Origin: Microcaldota archaeon
Lineage (GTDB): Archaea > Micrarchaeota > Micrarchaeia > Anstonellales > Bilamarchaeaceae
Direction: 5' to 3'
DNA length: 33,911 bases
Assembly (NCBI GenBank): GCA_013425375.1
Contig: JACCLH010000051.1
Location: forward strand, 1-33,911
The notes beneath the pieces are model-generated. The model saw nothing but the letters and a program-made list of their open reading frames with translations. It searched no databases and was not told the origin of the DNA. Each line of letters begins with the position of its first letter. The first letter of the stretch is position 1. Shown here piece by piece: positions 15,271-23,501 of this stretch. The position numbers were made by a program, and so were the translations under genes.

Positions 15271-15846
15271 CTATTTTGAAAGTCTCTTGAATGCCAGGAT
15301 GCCTTTCTCGGTCCTGAAGAATTCGTAATCCTCGGAAAGATAGAGCTTCTCAAGCGCGCTCCCGGCCTCTGTTATGTAGTGCGCTATGTTGTCGCCTTTC
15401 GGTATGTCTTCATACAAATAGCCGATGGCGTACCTGAAGCCTGAAGACGCCGCCTCCTTCTCCCTTTCCTTGAGCAGTATCCTCCTTATCCCCCTGCCTT
15501 CGTAGGCCAGGAGGACCGCCGGGTCCTCCATGTAGAGCGCGTTCGGCTCGCCGCTGGTTATCTTCTTCTCATCAAGGTCCAAAAAAGCCGGCCAGGACAG
15601 GCCGACTCCGACCACCATGCGGTTCACTGTGGCGGCGAAGCTCTTGCCATAATCCACTATGTTGCCGACCTCCACCTCAGTGACGTCGAATGCGCACTTC
15701 CTCATGACCTTGACGCAGTCCTCGATATCCTCGCTCGTCAGCCTCTTGATCTCCACCTCTTCGGTGTCCAGGAGGTCAATGAATCTCTTCTTGGGCAGGT
15801 CTGCCTCTTCCCTCTTCTCGCCCTGTTTGAATGTTGATTCGGCCAT
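15271..15846 (-). CDS. GNAT-like acetyltransferase domain protein
   Basis: The 191-aa protein has an acidic/basic leader of about 25 residues, then a GNAT-like domain: VEIKRLTSEDIEDCVKVMRK (first strand and helix), FAATVNRMVVGVGLSWP, and AVLLAYEGRGIRRILLKERE, where GRGIRR corresponds to the acetyl-CoA pyrophosphate loop (Q/RxxGxG/A). It ends with the typical strand FFRTEKGILAFKRL. Substrate and pathway are unknown. The ATG at 15846 follows the zinc-ribbon gene by 9 nt, with GGGAG just upstream as a possible ribosome site, so the two form an operon. Confidence 0.62.
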   Translation of the reverse strand: MAESTFKQGEKREEADLPKKRFIDLLDTEEVEIKRLTSEDIEDCVKVMRKCAFDVTEVEVGNIVDYGKSFAATVNRMVVGVGLSWPAFLDLDEKKITSGEPNALYMEDPAVLLAYEGRGIRRILLKEREKEAASSGFRYAIGYLYEDIPKGDNIAHYITEAGSALEKLYLSEDYEFFRTEKGILAFKRLSK

Positions 15847-15855
15847 AGTCTCCCA

Positions 15856-16206
15856 TCACATGAATCTGGCGCCGCACGAAGGGCACCGCGTCATCATGCC
15901 CTCCATCTTGAATCCGCACATAGGACATACATAAAAGGTTTTATTAGCCCTTTCTGAACCTGCTTCGAAATCATAGAAGCATTTGGTGCACTTCCTGGCG
16001 TCAAGCTCGTTCAGCGTCTGGCAGTTCGGGCATTTCCTCCTGAACATGCTCTTTATGCGCACCCCGCAGCTCTGGCAGCGCTCCATGCTGAGGTTGATGT
16101 CCTTACCGCAGTTCGGGCACTTCTGGGCATCTGCCTTCGTGGGGGCTTTCTTCCCGCCGCCCAGCATCCCCTTGAATATGTCTCCTATGCCCATTCCATC
16201 AACCAT
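15856..16206 (-). CDS. Small protein with three zinc ribbons
   Basis: The 116-aa protein consists of a Gly/Lys-rich start (MGIGDIFKGMLGGGKK) and six CxxC knuckles: KCPNCGKD, RCQSCGVR, KCPNCQTL, KCTKCFYD, VCPMCGFK and RCPSCGARF. These pair into three consecutive zinc ribbons. Such double- or triple-ribbon proteins occur widely in archaea, and their partners (protein or nucleic acid) are usually unknown. The start could be 16206 or the ATG at 16194; the second gives a more natural N-terminus. It lies 26 nt downstream of the giant lipoprotein gene, separated by GGACC/GGTCC, a 5-bp hairpin, so it may be a distal member of the membrane cluster transcript. Confidence 0.72.
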   Translation of the reverse strand: MVDGMGIGDIFKGMLGGGKKAPTKADAQKCPNCGKDINLSMERCQSCGVRIKSMFRRKCPNCQTLNELDARKCTKCFYDFEAGSERANKTFYVCPMCGFKMEGMMTRCPSCGARFM

Positions 16207-16232
16207 CCATAGGACCGCACTGGTCCGATACG

Positions 16233-19200
16233 CTATTGAGTTATGCTGCAGGTTATGTCATAGTTTCGCAGGGGCGTCTGGGTGACGCCGCAGAACTCCG
16301 ATATCTCGCCCAGCGTCCCTATATCTGTTCCCATGCCGCAGTCCACGTTCGGGTCCGTGGGGAAGGCGATAGGGGTGGAGACCGGCATCTGGTGGACGTC
16401 CTTGAAGTAAGTGTACTTGACGCTGAGATCCCCTTCCCCGGCCTGCAGGCAGCATTTGTATGGTTTGGGTATGCCGCCTATCACGTCCATGTAAGTGTCA
16501 GAGTTCAATACGCTCATGGACTCGCTCGGCATGACCTGCTTGGTTCCGTTGGTGTATGTCCTGGTGCAGCTGTAGGTGCCTGGGGTCTCGTTGCACAGCA
16601 CGCAATCCTCTGTGACTGTGTTGTCCGGACATTTTGCCGAGTTCTCATCAAGGCCGTCCGAAAGGACGCATTCGGTGCCGTCATCGCACAGCAGCGCGCT
16701 CACAGGCACGGCACTGGGACCGCACCTGTTGTTCGCCTTGTCGAGGCTGTCGCACAGAACGCACTTCGCTGACCCTGCCACAGTCGCTGGCCCTGCCACA
16801 GCCGCCACCTTGTTGAACATGGCGATGGATGGCGTGGTGGACATCAGCTGCATCGCCTCCTGCAGGGCGCAGAATTTCGCGTTCTTGGATCCCGGGGAGG
16901 ATCTCCTGTCCACAAGGCCCAGGTCCCCGGAGTCTGTGGCTGCCGGACTGTAGATGATGCCTATGACGCCGTTATTCACCAGCTTGTCCTGGCTGCCCAC
17001 TATAGCGCTGAACAGGATCCTGTGCGCTTCCTGGCCGGTCCATGTCGGGTCGCTGTTCTTGACATTAAGCCCCACGACCATCACCGGCTTGCCCCGCGTC
17101 TTGAGCGAAAGCGATGCCATGCCGTAGGATGCGATGTCATCTGCCACTGCCTGGCTCTGGTTCTGCACGCCTGTCTCCCCGGCATAGGCTCCGCTATGGT
17201 CGCTTATCGGGTAGTCGAACGTGATGAGGTCCAGCCTCGCGTTTATGCGCGCGTCACCGGTGATGCTCAGGATGATGTCCCTGAAACTATCATTGCTGGC
17301 CGGGCTGTCCACATGGACCGCAGCGAGGCATCTAGGGCAGAACGCCTTCAAGGTGAGGGTCCGGTTGGCTATCCTCTCCACCTTCTCCGGGTCGGCCTCG
17401 CTGCCGATGTCGTCCACTATCACCGCCACCGCGCCCATGCTGCCGAACAGCCTCTCGAAGTCGTACTGGAGGTAGTTGTCGAACTGAACCTCCACTACAT
17501 TACCCATCTCGTCTAGCGTCGGCTCGATGGCCGGGTTGTCTATGTCCCAGTTGGTGTCATTCGTCATGTTTATCACCGGCATGACCCCGGATTTCAGGTA
17601 GTCTCCCATCCTCTCCTTCAGGATGGTCGCGTCTGGTTCTGTCCTCGGCGAGCCGATGATGCCTATCAATTCCTTGTAATCGCCCACATCGGTTATGCGC
17701 TTGTTGAAACAGGACACGTTGTAGCCCATGTAATCGCATATGTCCTCGTAATCCTTGCTGGTGCCGTTTCCGATGTCCGCAGTCGCTACCGGCAGGTAGA
17801 TGTGGTCTTTGGCCGTTATGCTCTGATACGCCAGCGTGGAGGTCGTGCATGGTTCGCACCAGCCGAACGTCTTCATCTTCGGCATGCCGGTGTCGTCTAT
17901 TAAGCATTTGCCCAGCTTTCCGTCATCCGGCTTTTTTATCAGGTAAACATGGCTGCTGTAGGCGAAATCATAATAGTTGGGAGGCGATGGATACATGGCT
18001 AGGCTCGCCCTGCGTATGTCGCAGCTCTCTGTGCCGGGCGTTGCGCTCATCGTCTGGTCATAGATGTTGCGCTCCCTGAATATCTGGCCAGGTGTTGAAG
18101 CGAGCTGGTAGCTGGATTGGGACTGGACCATACTGTCCCCCAGTCCGTACTCCCAGCCGCTCTCGTAGTTCACCACCCACGGCATGCCTGCCAGCACGGC
18201 GTCCATGGCACGCACATACTTTCCGCAGCCATCGCTGAAGCCCTTGGCAGCGATGCCCTGCTTGACGAACCTGTTGACGAAATACGGCCTGAATGTCTCC
18301 ATGAGACCCTTCCATAGCAAATCAGAGGGATACCGCGGCTTGCATATCTGCAAGTTGTCCCCTGCCTCAAAGCAGCCGGTCTCTATATACTCCAGATTGA
18401 CATCGATGAAATCATCCTCGGTCATGCCGCACGCCTTGTACGCCTCCATCTCTTTCAGGCTCTCCGGCGTGGCCAGCGCATAACCTATGATATCTGTGCC
18501 GTCTGCGCCGCCCCATCTCATGTATTGGCCGTCTATTGAGCCGAGGAAAACCATGCCTCCGATTGGCGGGCCGGAACTCTCTTCTTCAGGCTGCGCGCCC
18601 CACGAAGAGTTCTCTACACGATTCAGCGCCCCCCCAACCTTACAGGGGTCCACAGGAAAGTCAGCCGGAGGGATCATCGTCAGAGGCAAGTCGCACGTAG
18701 AGTTTGGATAGTCGTTCCATGCAGTGTCATTCAGAGGATAATCGTTCCAATCAGGGCTATACACGCCCTCCTGCCAGTTCATATTACTGACGCCATTGAT
18801 CATATCCGTGTAACCCGCGCGCTTGGCCGAGCCCTCTGGTCCGGTCAGGATGGCGCCCGGCAGACTTATGCTCTTGTTCTCATCTGGGATGTTTTTATAT
18901 ATCTCCGTGAAATTGTCCCATACCCGGAAGAGCTGGTTGTCGCTCGCACCATCCTGGTCCCCGTCCTCCTCCAGAATATCAGTATATGACAGGAATGGGT
19001 TGTTGTTTTGAAGCCCCGTGAGGAAATTGTTGCCGGTGATAAAATTCGAGTTCATGCGCGCCACCCTGATAGGCACAGGCGCATAGGATATCTTGGGTGC
19101 GCCACTTCCGGAGGTCACCACATTGGTGGTGGGTGCGCAATAAACGACTCTCAGACCGTTCTGGTCCTCGACGTAATTGCAGTCGCTCGCGACCTCCTTC

Positions 19201-20357
19201 TCTTCGCCGGCGGGGCCTGCGGCCAGCAGCACGCCCCTGCTGTATACCGAGTTGTCGCATGTGCCTGAGAAGCAGTCATTGCTGGACATGTCGCATTCGA
19301 ATGGCGCCCTTGTGGTCTCGGAGGGGGTCAGGCCGTATATGTAGTCGGAGTATGCTATGGAGAGCCACTTCCTGTAATAAGCCTCATCCATCTTCTTGTA
19401 GATGCCTGTGGTATTGTCCACGTAACCTGAACCACCAAATACATAGTTCGCGCCATAGTCCGTGACATACCAAAACACGTCTTTGACAAGCCTTGCCTGG
19501 TAGGTGAACTTGTAATTGGACTTGTCCGGCTCTATGGCCTGATAGTCCCCTGATGCACTGCTTTTGAAGTTCCCTGAACTGACCCCGTTAAATTCGTACG
19601 ACAGCTTGCCAACCTTGTCTGTGAACCCGAAAGGAGTACCCTTGCCCGGCGAACCTGCCGTGTCATCTATGCAGTTCTTCTCGATGCCTGTGTATGGCGC
19701 ATACTGCCCGTTCTTTGCGGTGAGGTAGTTCATGTACCTGTCCACCATGGTTGCCGGGTCCCTGGTGCCAGCAGCCAGGTTGAGGCTGCAGTAGCGGTCC
19801 GATATCGGGAAGAAGTACCTGTACTGGTCATATTCGTCGAACGATCCCCCCACGCCAATCCTGAACACGTTTATCTGCGACTTGGAGCTCTTCATTACCT
19901 GCTTCAGGTTGGCATCCATCGGCAGGAACCGGCACTGGGACTTGTAGAACTGCAATGCCACGCCCTCCTGGTTCAGGTCCACCGGCACATCTCCGGCCGC
20001 GCTGTCTATTCCTGTGAAGCCCGGCATAGGCCTTGGCTTGAACGCGAAATCGCCGCATATCATGGCAGTGCAGTTAGGTTCCACGCAGGACACGAGCTGG
20101 TCGTCAGTGCATATGGGCAGCATCTGATAGTTGCCACCTATGGACACATTGCAGCCGCTCTGGGCGTTGCAGGATACAGCCTTGTCGAAATACTCCGGGT
20201 GCTCGCTGTAATCCGTGGTGTTGTAAAGCACGCAGCCAGACGGGTTCTGCATTGTGGCGTTGGGTCTCAGGCAGCAGCCGAAGCTCTGGGGCGGCGACAG
20301 GCACCCTGCCGCTATCATCGCGATGACTATCAGGACCAACGGAAGCGTGTGTTTCAT
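16233..20357 (-). CDS. Giant Cys-rich secreted lipoprotein (1374 aa), last gene of the membrane cluster
   Basis: The N-terminus MKHTLPLVLIVIAMIAAGC is a lipoprotein signal with the lipobox AAGC (Cys19). The mature part is large, with many N-x-S/T sites and Cys-rich segments at residues ~28-110 and ~1210-1300 (for example CVLCDSLDKANNRC), which suggests disulfide-stabilised extracellular domains. A stretch around residues 990-1180 (AVAVIVDDIGSEADPEKVE, LDLITFDYPISDHSG, GKPVMVVGLNVKN) reads like an alpha/beta barrel and may be an enzyme-like domain, but I do not recognise the family. The ATG overlaps the upstream stop by 1 nt (TGATG), placing it in the same operon as the six membrane proteins. 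It is probably the outer component of their complex. Confidence 0.8.
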   Translation of the reverse strand: MKHTLPLVLIVIAMIAAGCLSPPQSFGCCLRPNATMQNPSGCVLYNTTDYSEHPEYFDKAVSCNAQSGCNVSIGGNYQMLPICTDDQLVSCVEPNCTAMICGDFAFKPRPMPGFTGIDSAAGDVPVDLNQEGVALQFYKSQCRFLPMDANLKQVMKSSKSQINVFRIGVGGSFDEYDQYRYFFPISDRYCSLNLAAGTRDPATMVDRYMNYLTAKNGQYAPYTGIEKNCIDDTAGSPGKGTPFGFTDKVGKLSYEFNGVSSGNFKSSASGDYQAIEPDKSNYKFTYQARLVKDVFWYVTDYGANYVFGGSGYVDNTTGIYKKMDEAYYRKWLSIAYSDYIYGLTPSETTRAPFECDMSSNDCFSGTCDNSVYSRGVLLAAGPAGEEKEVASDCNYVEDQNGLRVVYCAPTTNVVTSGSGAPKISYAPVPIRVARMNSNFITGNNFLTGLQNNNPFLSYTDILEEDGDQDGASDNQLFRVWDNFTEIYKNIPDENKSISLPGAILTGPEGSAKRAGYTDMINGVSNMNWQEGVYSPDWNDYPLNDTAWNDYPNSTCDLPLTMIPPADFPVDPCKVGGALNRVENSSWGAQPEEESSGPPIGGMVFLGSIDGQYMRWGGADGTDIIGYALATPESLKEMEAYKACGMTEDDFIDVNLEYIETGCFEAGDNLQICKPRYPSDLLWKGLMETFRPYFVNRFVKQGIAAKGFSDGCGKYVRAMDAVLAGMPWVVNYESGWEYGLGDSMVQSQSSYQLASTPGQIFRERNIYDQTMSATPGTESCDIRRASLAMYPSPPNYYDFAYSSHVYLIKKPDDGKLGKCLIDDTGMPKMKTFGWCEPCTTSTLAYQSITAKDHIYLPVATADIGNGTSKDYEDICDYMGYNVSCFNKRITDVGDYKELIGIIGSPRTEPDATILKERMGDYLKSGVMPVINMTNDTNWDIDNPAIEPTLDEMGNVVEVQFDNYLQYDFERLFGSMGAVAVIVDDIGSEADPEKVERIANRTLTLKAFCPRCLAAVHVDSPASNDSFRDIILSITGDARINARLDLITFDYPISDHSGAYAGETGVQNQSQAVADDIASYGMASLSLKTRGKPVMVVGLNVKNSDPTWTGQEAHRILFSAIVGSQDKLVNNGVIGIIYSPAATDSGDLGLVDRRSSPGSKNAKFCALQEAMQLMSTTPSIAMFNKVAAVAGPATVAGSAKCVLCDSLDKANNRCGPSAVPVSALLCDDGTECVLSDGLDENSAKCPDNTVTEDCVLCNETPGTYSCTRTYTNGTKQVMPSESMSVLNSDTYMDVIGGIPKPYKCCLQAGEGDLSVKYTYFKDVHQMPVSTPIAFPTDPNVDCGMGTDIGTLGEISEFCGVTQTPLRNYDITCSITQ

Positions 20358-21382
20358 CAAATCACTTTGGATACCATCTTGGTGAGCTCATAGGTGTCTC
20401 CTCCCAGGATGGTCATCATGTACCTCACAAACACCAGCGTCAGGAAGAAAGCGATGAGCGGATGCAGCATGAGGCCTACATAATAGTCTGCGAGATTGTT
20501 CTTTATGTCTGACAGGCTGAGGCCGGAGCTGCTCCCGAGGCCGCCTGCCTCCACGGTCTTCATGATTGTCGCGCTGGTGCTCATGGTGGCGTAGCAGTAT
20601 GGATTGGCCATGATCTGCTGGGGCGCAGGCGGGTCTGGCGGGGCAGGCACGAATCCAGGGTCCAGCAGGACAAAGAACACCGGGAATATGAAATACATGC
20701 CTATGCCGAGCGATATCATGAGGGCGCCAGGTCCCCTTGTGAAGAAGAAGCTCCTCAGCAGTATGCCCATGGGTATGAATATGTCAAGCATGTTGAGGCG
20801 CAGGTACTCGATGAGCTGGGACTGGGCGTTGAGCGATATGAGCATGTTGGTGGCCATGTTGTTCACCACCCTGTAGCTCTCGGTCTCCTTGAAGAGCGAG
20901 CTTGACCACCCGCCGTCCCAGACCGGGAACCCGAAGATGCTGATCTTCACGTTCAGCGCGTTGAACTTCCAGGCTATGCCCGGGTCGGAGTGTATCTTGC
21001 TCTGCGCATCCGCCAGCTCCTGCGCCTTGCTCTGCAGCCTGCACCTGATGGCGCTGTAGGCGTCGTCCATGATGCCGTCGCCGGCCTTTATCTGGATGCT
21101 GTCGCCTCCGCACTGCACTTTCCCTTTTATGAACTGGCCGGCCACCGCCATGGCGCTGCCCACGATGAACACCAGGAATATGGCTATGAACGCAGTGGAG
21201 ACCGCCTGAAGCATCTCTGCCTTGGCATGGGTCTCCAGCTCATGGATGGAGAATGCCCTGCCGAACATCAGCACGATGGTATATATGATGATGGCTGTCA
21301 CCACAGCGACCAGGGCGAGCGGGAGCAGGCTGTCCCATGCCCCGTTCATGAACATATGTATCGACAGCAGCAAATCCATCAT
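20357..21382 (-). CDS. Polytopic membrane protein, paralogue 6 of the cluster
   Basis: The 341-aa protein has about six hydrophobic segments. After TM1 comes FSIHELETHAKAEMLQA, the first family motif; a central outer loop with Cys pairs (VQCGGDS, IRCRL) follows; then the second family motif IPMGILLRSFFFTRGPGALM and a C-terminal tail GGDTYELTKMVSKVI. The topology recalls VirB6/TrbL-type channel proteins, but sequence identity to them is not evident. Unlike some siblings it has no clear cleavable signal peptide. The start MMDLLLSIHMF at 21382 lies 2 nt after the upstream stop; the longer frame reads into the neighbouring gene and is rejected. The giant lipoprotein gene overlaps its stop. Confidence 0.8.
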   Translation of the reverse strand: MMDLLLSIHMFMNGAWDSLLPLALVAVVTAIIIYTIVLMFGRAFSIHELETHAKAEMLQAVSTAFIAIFLVFIVGSAMAVAGQFIKGKVQCGGDSIQIKAGDGIMDDAYSAIRCRLQSKAQELADAQSKIHSDPGIAWKFNALNVKISIFGFPVWDGGWSSSLFKETESYRVVNNMATNMLISLNAQSQLIEYLRLNMLDIFIPMGILLRSFFFTRGPGALMISLGIGMYFIFPVFFVLLDPGFVPAPPDPPAPQQIMANPYCYATMSTSATIMKTVEAGGLGSSSGLSLSDIKNNLADYYVGLMLHPLIAFFLTLVFVRYMMTILGGDTYELTKMVSKVI

Positions 21383-21384
21383 AT

Positions 21385-22446
21385 CTACACCATTTGCGTC
21401 AGTTTGCTTAAATCTATCTCGTCTCCGTAGAGGCGCGCCACATAGGACACGCTCGCCAGGGTCGCCAGCATCGCCAGCGTGGGGAAGAATATCCCGGCTA
21501 TGAATGCCGTGGCGGCCCATGATATCGCCCCGACCACCTCATCATTGCCACTAAAGTATAAAGCGCGGACGTATTCCGCGCCACCGGTGCTGCCGCCCAG
21601 CTCGGAACCCGTCTCTGACTCAGGGAATATCTTCTCGTTGTAGCTTGCCACATCCATCGGATGGCCTGCCGCATTCTGCGGAGCAATCAGCAGGGCTCCG
21701 TGCATCAGCCCGAATATGGCCAGCATCAGCGGGTACACTATCAGGAACGACAGCGCCATGGCGAACATCAGCGAGCCGAAGGGCCGCATGTAAGGCATGG
21801 AGCGCAGGAACACGCCCAGCGGCAGGAACAGGAACACGAAGCCGCGGTAGACGAACAGGAGTATGAACAGGAAGTTCATCGCGCTGAAATACGACATTAT
21901 GGAAGAGTTGAAGGCGACGTTGAGCGCGCCCATGGTCGCGCCGTATCCGCCCAGGGGCTGGATGCTGTCTGAGCCCTGGCCGAAGAAGCAGCCTATGCCT
22001 ATGCCGCCCCCTATCTGGCCCTCGCACATGAGCGCGTTGAAATAGGATATCACCGTGTAGCCCTCAAGGTGGTATCTCACGACCGTGACCGCGTTGTGGG
22101 CGTAAACCGCGGTATCGGCAAGGTAGCGCTGGGCCGAATCATAGATGTTGCCGGAGCCGTCTGTTATGTCGAAGATGCCGCCCACCTCCCCCATGTCCAC
22201 AGAGCAGAAGGTGCTCACCACGAGCGGTATGAACAGGACGGTCGCCGCTGATACGAACAGCTGGACCAGCTCGGTCTTGGACCACAGGGTGAGCTTGGGG
22301 TTGGAAAGCGCCCTGCCGAGCATGAATGAAATGGCTATCAGCATCGCGGTTATGAATGTGGCATATGCCACGAGCGGCAGTATGGTGCCTGTCATGAACG
22401 GACTGAACCCGGCACCGCTGCCACACATCATGTTTAGTTCTACCAT
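21385..22446 (-). CDS. Polytopic membrane protein, paralogue 5 of the cluster
   Basis: The 353-aa protein carries both family motifs: ALSNPKLTLWSKTELVQLF after TM1 and LPLGVFLRSMPYMRPFGSLM in the second half. The C-terminal tail reads YGDEIDLSKLTQMV. The outer loop between (FCSVDMGEVG to CFFGQGSDSIQ) has few Cys. The start ATG 22446 overlaps the preceding stop by 1 nt (TGATG). There is no signal peptide; the N-terminus MVELNMMCGSGAGFSPF is short and probably outside. About six TM helices are visible. The function is inferred from the cluster only: an integral subunit of the proposed envelope complex. Confidence 0.8.
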   Translation of the reverse strand: MVELNMMCGSGAGFSPFMTGTILPLVAYATFITAMLIAISFMLGRALSNPKLTLWSKTELVQLFVSAATVLFIPLVVSTFCSVDMGEVGGIFDITDGSGNIYDSAQRYLADTAVYAHNAVTVVRYHLEGYTVISYFNALMCEGQIGGGIGIGCFFGQGSDSIQPLGGYGATMGALNVAFNSSIMSYFSAMNFLFILLFVYRGFVFLFLPLGVFLRSMPYMRPFGSLMFAMALSFLIVYPLMLAIFGLMHGALLIAPQNAAGHPMDVASYNEKIFPESETGSELGGSTGGAEYVRALYFSGNDEVVGAISWAATAFIAGIFFPTLAMLATLASVSYVARLYGDEIDLSKLTQMV

Positions 22447-23501
22447 CAAATAAACCTCGACACTGCGCTCACGTCCACCTCTGCTCCTGCGATGGATGTC
22501 AGCGCCCTCAGGCTGGCCACCATCAGCAGCAATGCCAGTATGGGCCCCATGGTCGCCTCTATGAGCATGGCGTAGAGATAGCTTCTCAGGGCGTTTCTCA
22601 TGTTCAGGTATGACGTCACAGCCTTGCCTTCGTTGGTGGATGTGTCCACGCTGGCGGCCAGCCCGTAGGTCTTCACCGCCGTGGATATGCCTTCAGAGTC
22701 GCCTATCACCCCGGTGTCCATGCCAGTGCATTCCATTATGGTGGCTTCGGCAGGCACCGGAGGATATTCCGGAGTCTTGCCTTCCTCTGCGAGGGTTGCC
22801 TGGTCAGCCAGGAACGTCTCGGCCAGCATGCTGTTGAATATGATGCCTGCAGGCAGCATGATGTGCATGGAGACTGCCAGCGCTATCATGAACCCTCCGG
22901 CTCCCCTGGTCATCTTGAACGTCCTCAGCAGTATGCCCAGGGGAAGTATGAAGTTGAGGGCGTAGTTCATGGATATCTGCACGAGCCTCTCCATGGACGC
23001 TATCTCGGCTATCGCGAAGCCGACTATGCCTCCGGCCATGGACAGCGGGGCGGCCAGCATGCTGTAGCCGCCGCATCCGCTGACGCTGTACCCTATGCCG
23101 AATATGTTGCACTGGCCCCCCTTGGAAGCCTCTATTGAGATTGACTGGTCCATCGCCGCAAGGCCGCCCAGGGCGCTTGAGACATTCGCTCTCCAGTCAG
23201 CGAGTATGATCACCGAGGCGTTCTGCATGGTGCCCGCATCTCCAGCGAATGCCATATTGGTCGATACGGAGTTCAGGATGCCGTCGCCGCCCCACAGGGC
23301 CGCTATCATGACCATGAGCGCGATGAGCTGGAAGAACTCCTCCTTGGCGAGTATCTGGAGCTCGCTGATGCTGAGCCCGAAGCCGATGATGTATATCCCT
23401 GCGAGGAGTATGGCCGAGGTGGCCATCGCCATGGCTGCCACCGACTGCCATGCGGCGAACGCCAGCGGCACCAGCAGCAGTAACACCATCAGCCTTTTCA
23501 T
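22446..23501 (-). CDS. Polytopic membrane protein, paralogue 4 of the cluster
   Basis: The 351-aa protein starts with a signal peptide (MKRLMVLLLLVPLAFAAWQ). Motif 1 is GLSISELQILAKEEFFQLI, motif 2 is LPLGILLRTFKMTRGAGGFM, and the tail is GAEVDVSAVSRFI. The outer loop contains GGQCNIFGIGYSVSGCGG with two Cys. Between motif 2 and the last TM is a second outer stretch with TPEYPPVPAE. Start 23501 overlaps the upstream stop by 1 nt. It is clearly homologous in layout to the flanking genes, so the cluster arose by tandem duplication followed by strong divergence. Confidence 0.8.
   Translation of the reverse strand: MKRLMVLLLLVPLAFAAWQSVAAMAMATSAILLAGIYIIGFGLSISELQILAKEEFFQLIALMVMIAALWGGDGILNSVSTNMAFAGDAGTMQNASVIILADWRANVSSALGGLAAMDQSISIEASKGGQCNIFGIGYSVSGCGGYSMLAAPLSMAGGIVGFAIAEIASMERLVQISMNYALNFILPLGILLRTFKMTRGAGGFMIALAVSMHIMLPAGIIFNSMLAETFLADQATLAEEGKTPEYPPVPAEATIMECTGMDTGVIGDSEGISTAVKTYGLAASVDTSTNEGKAVTSYLNMRNALRSYLYAMLIEATMGPILALLLMVASLRALTSIAGAEVDVSAVSRFI

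Noticed and set aside
14960-15328. 122-codon plus-strand frame in the convergent spacer
   Set aside because: It starts inside the LarE-like gene, crosses the hairpin element and ends antisense in the acetyltransferase; no motif supports it.
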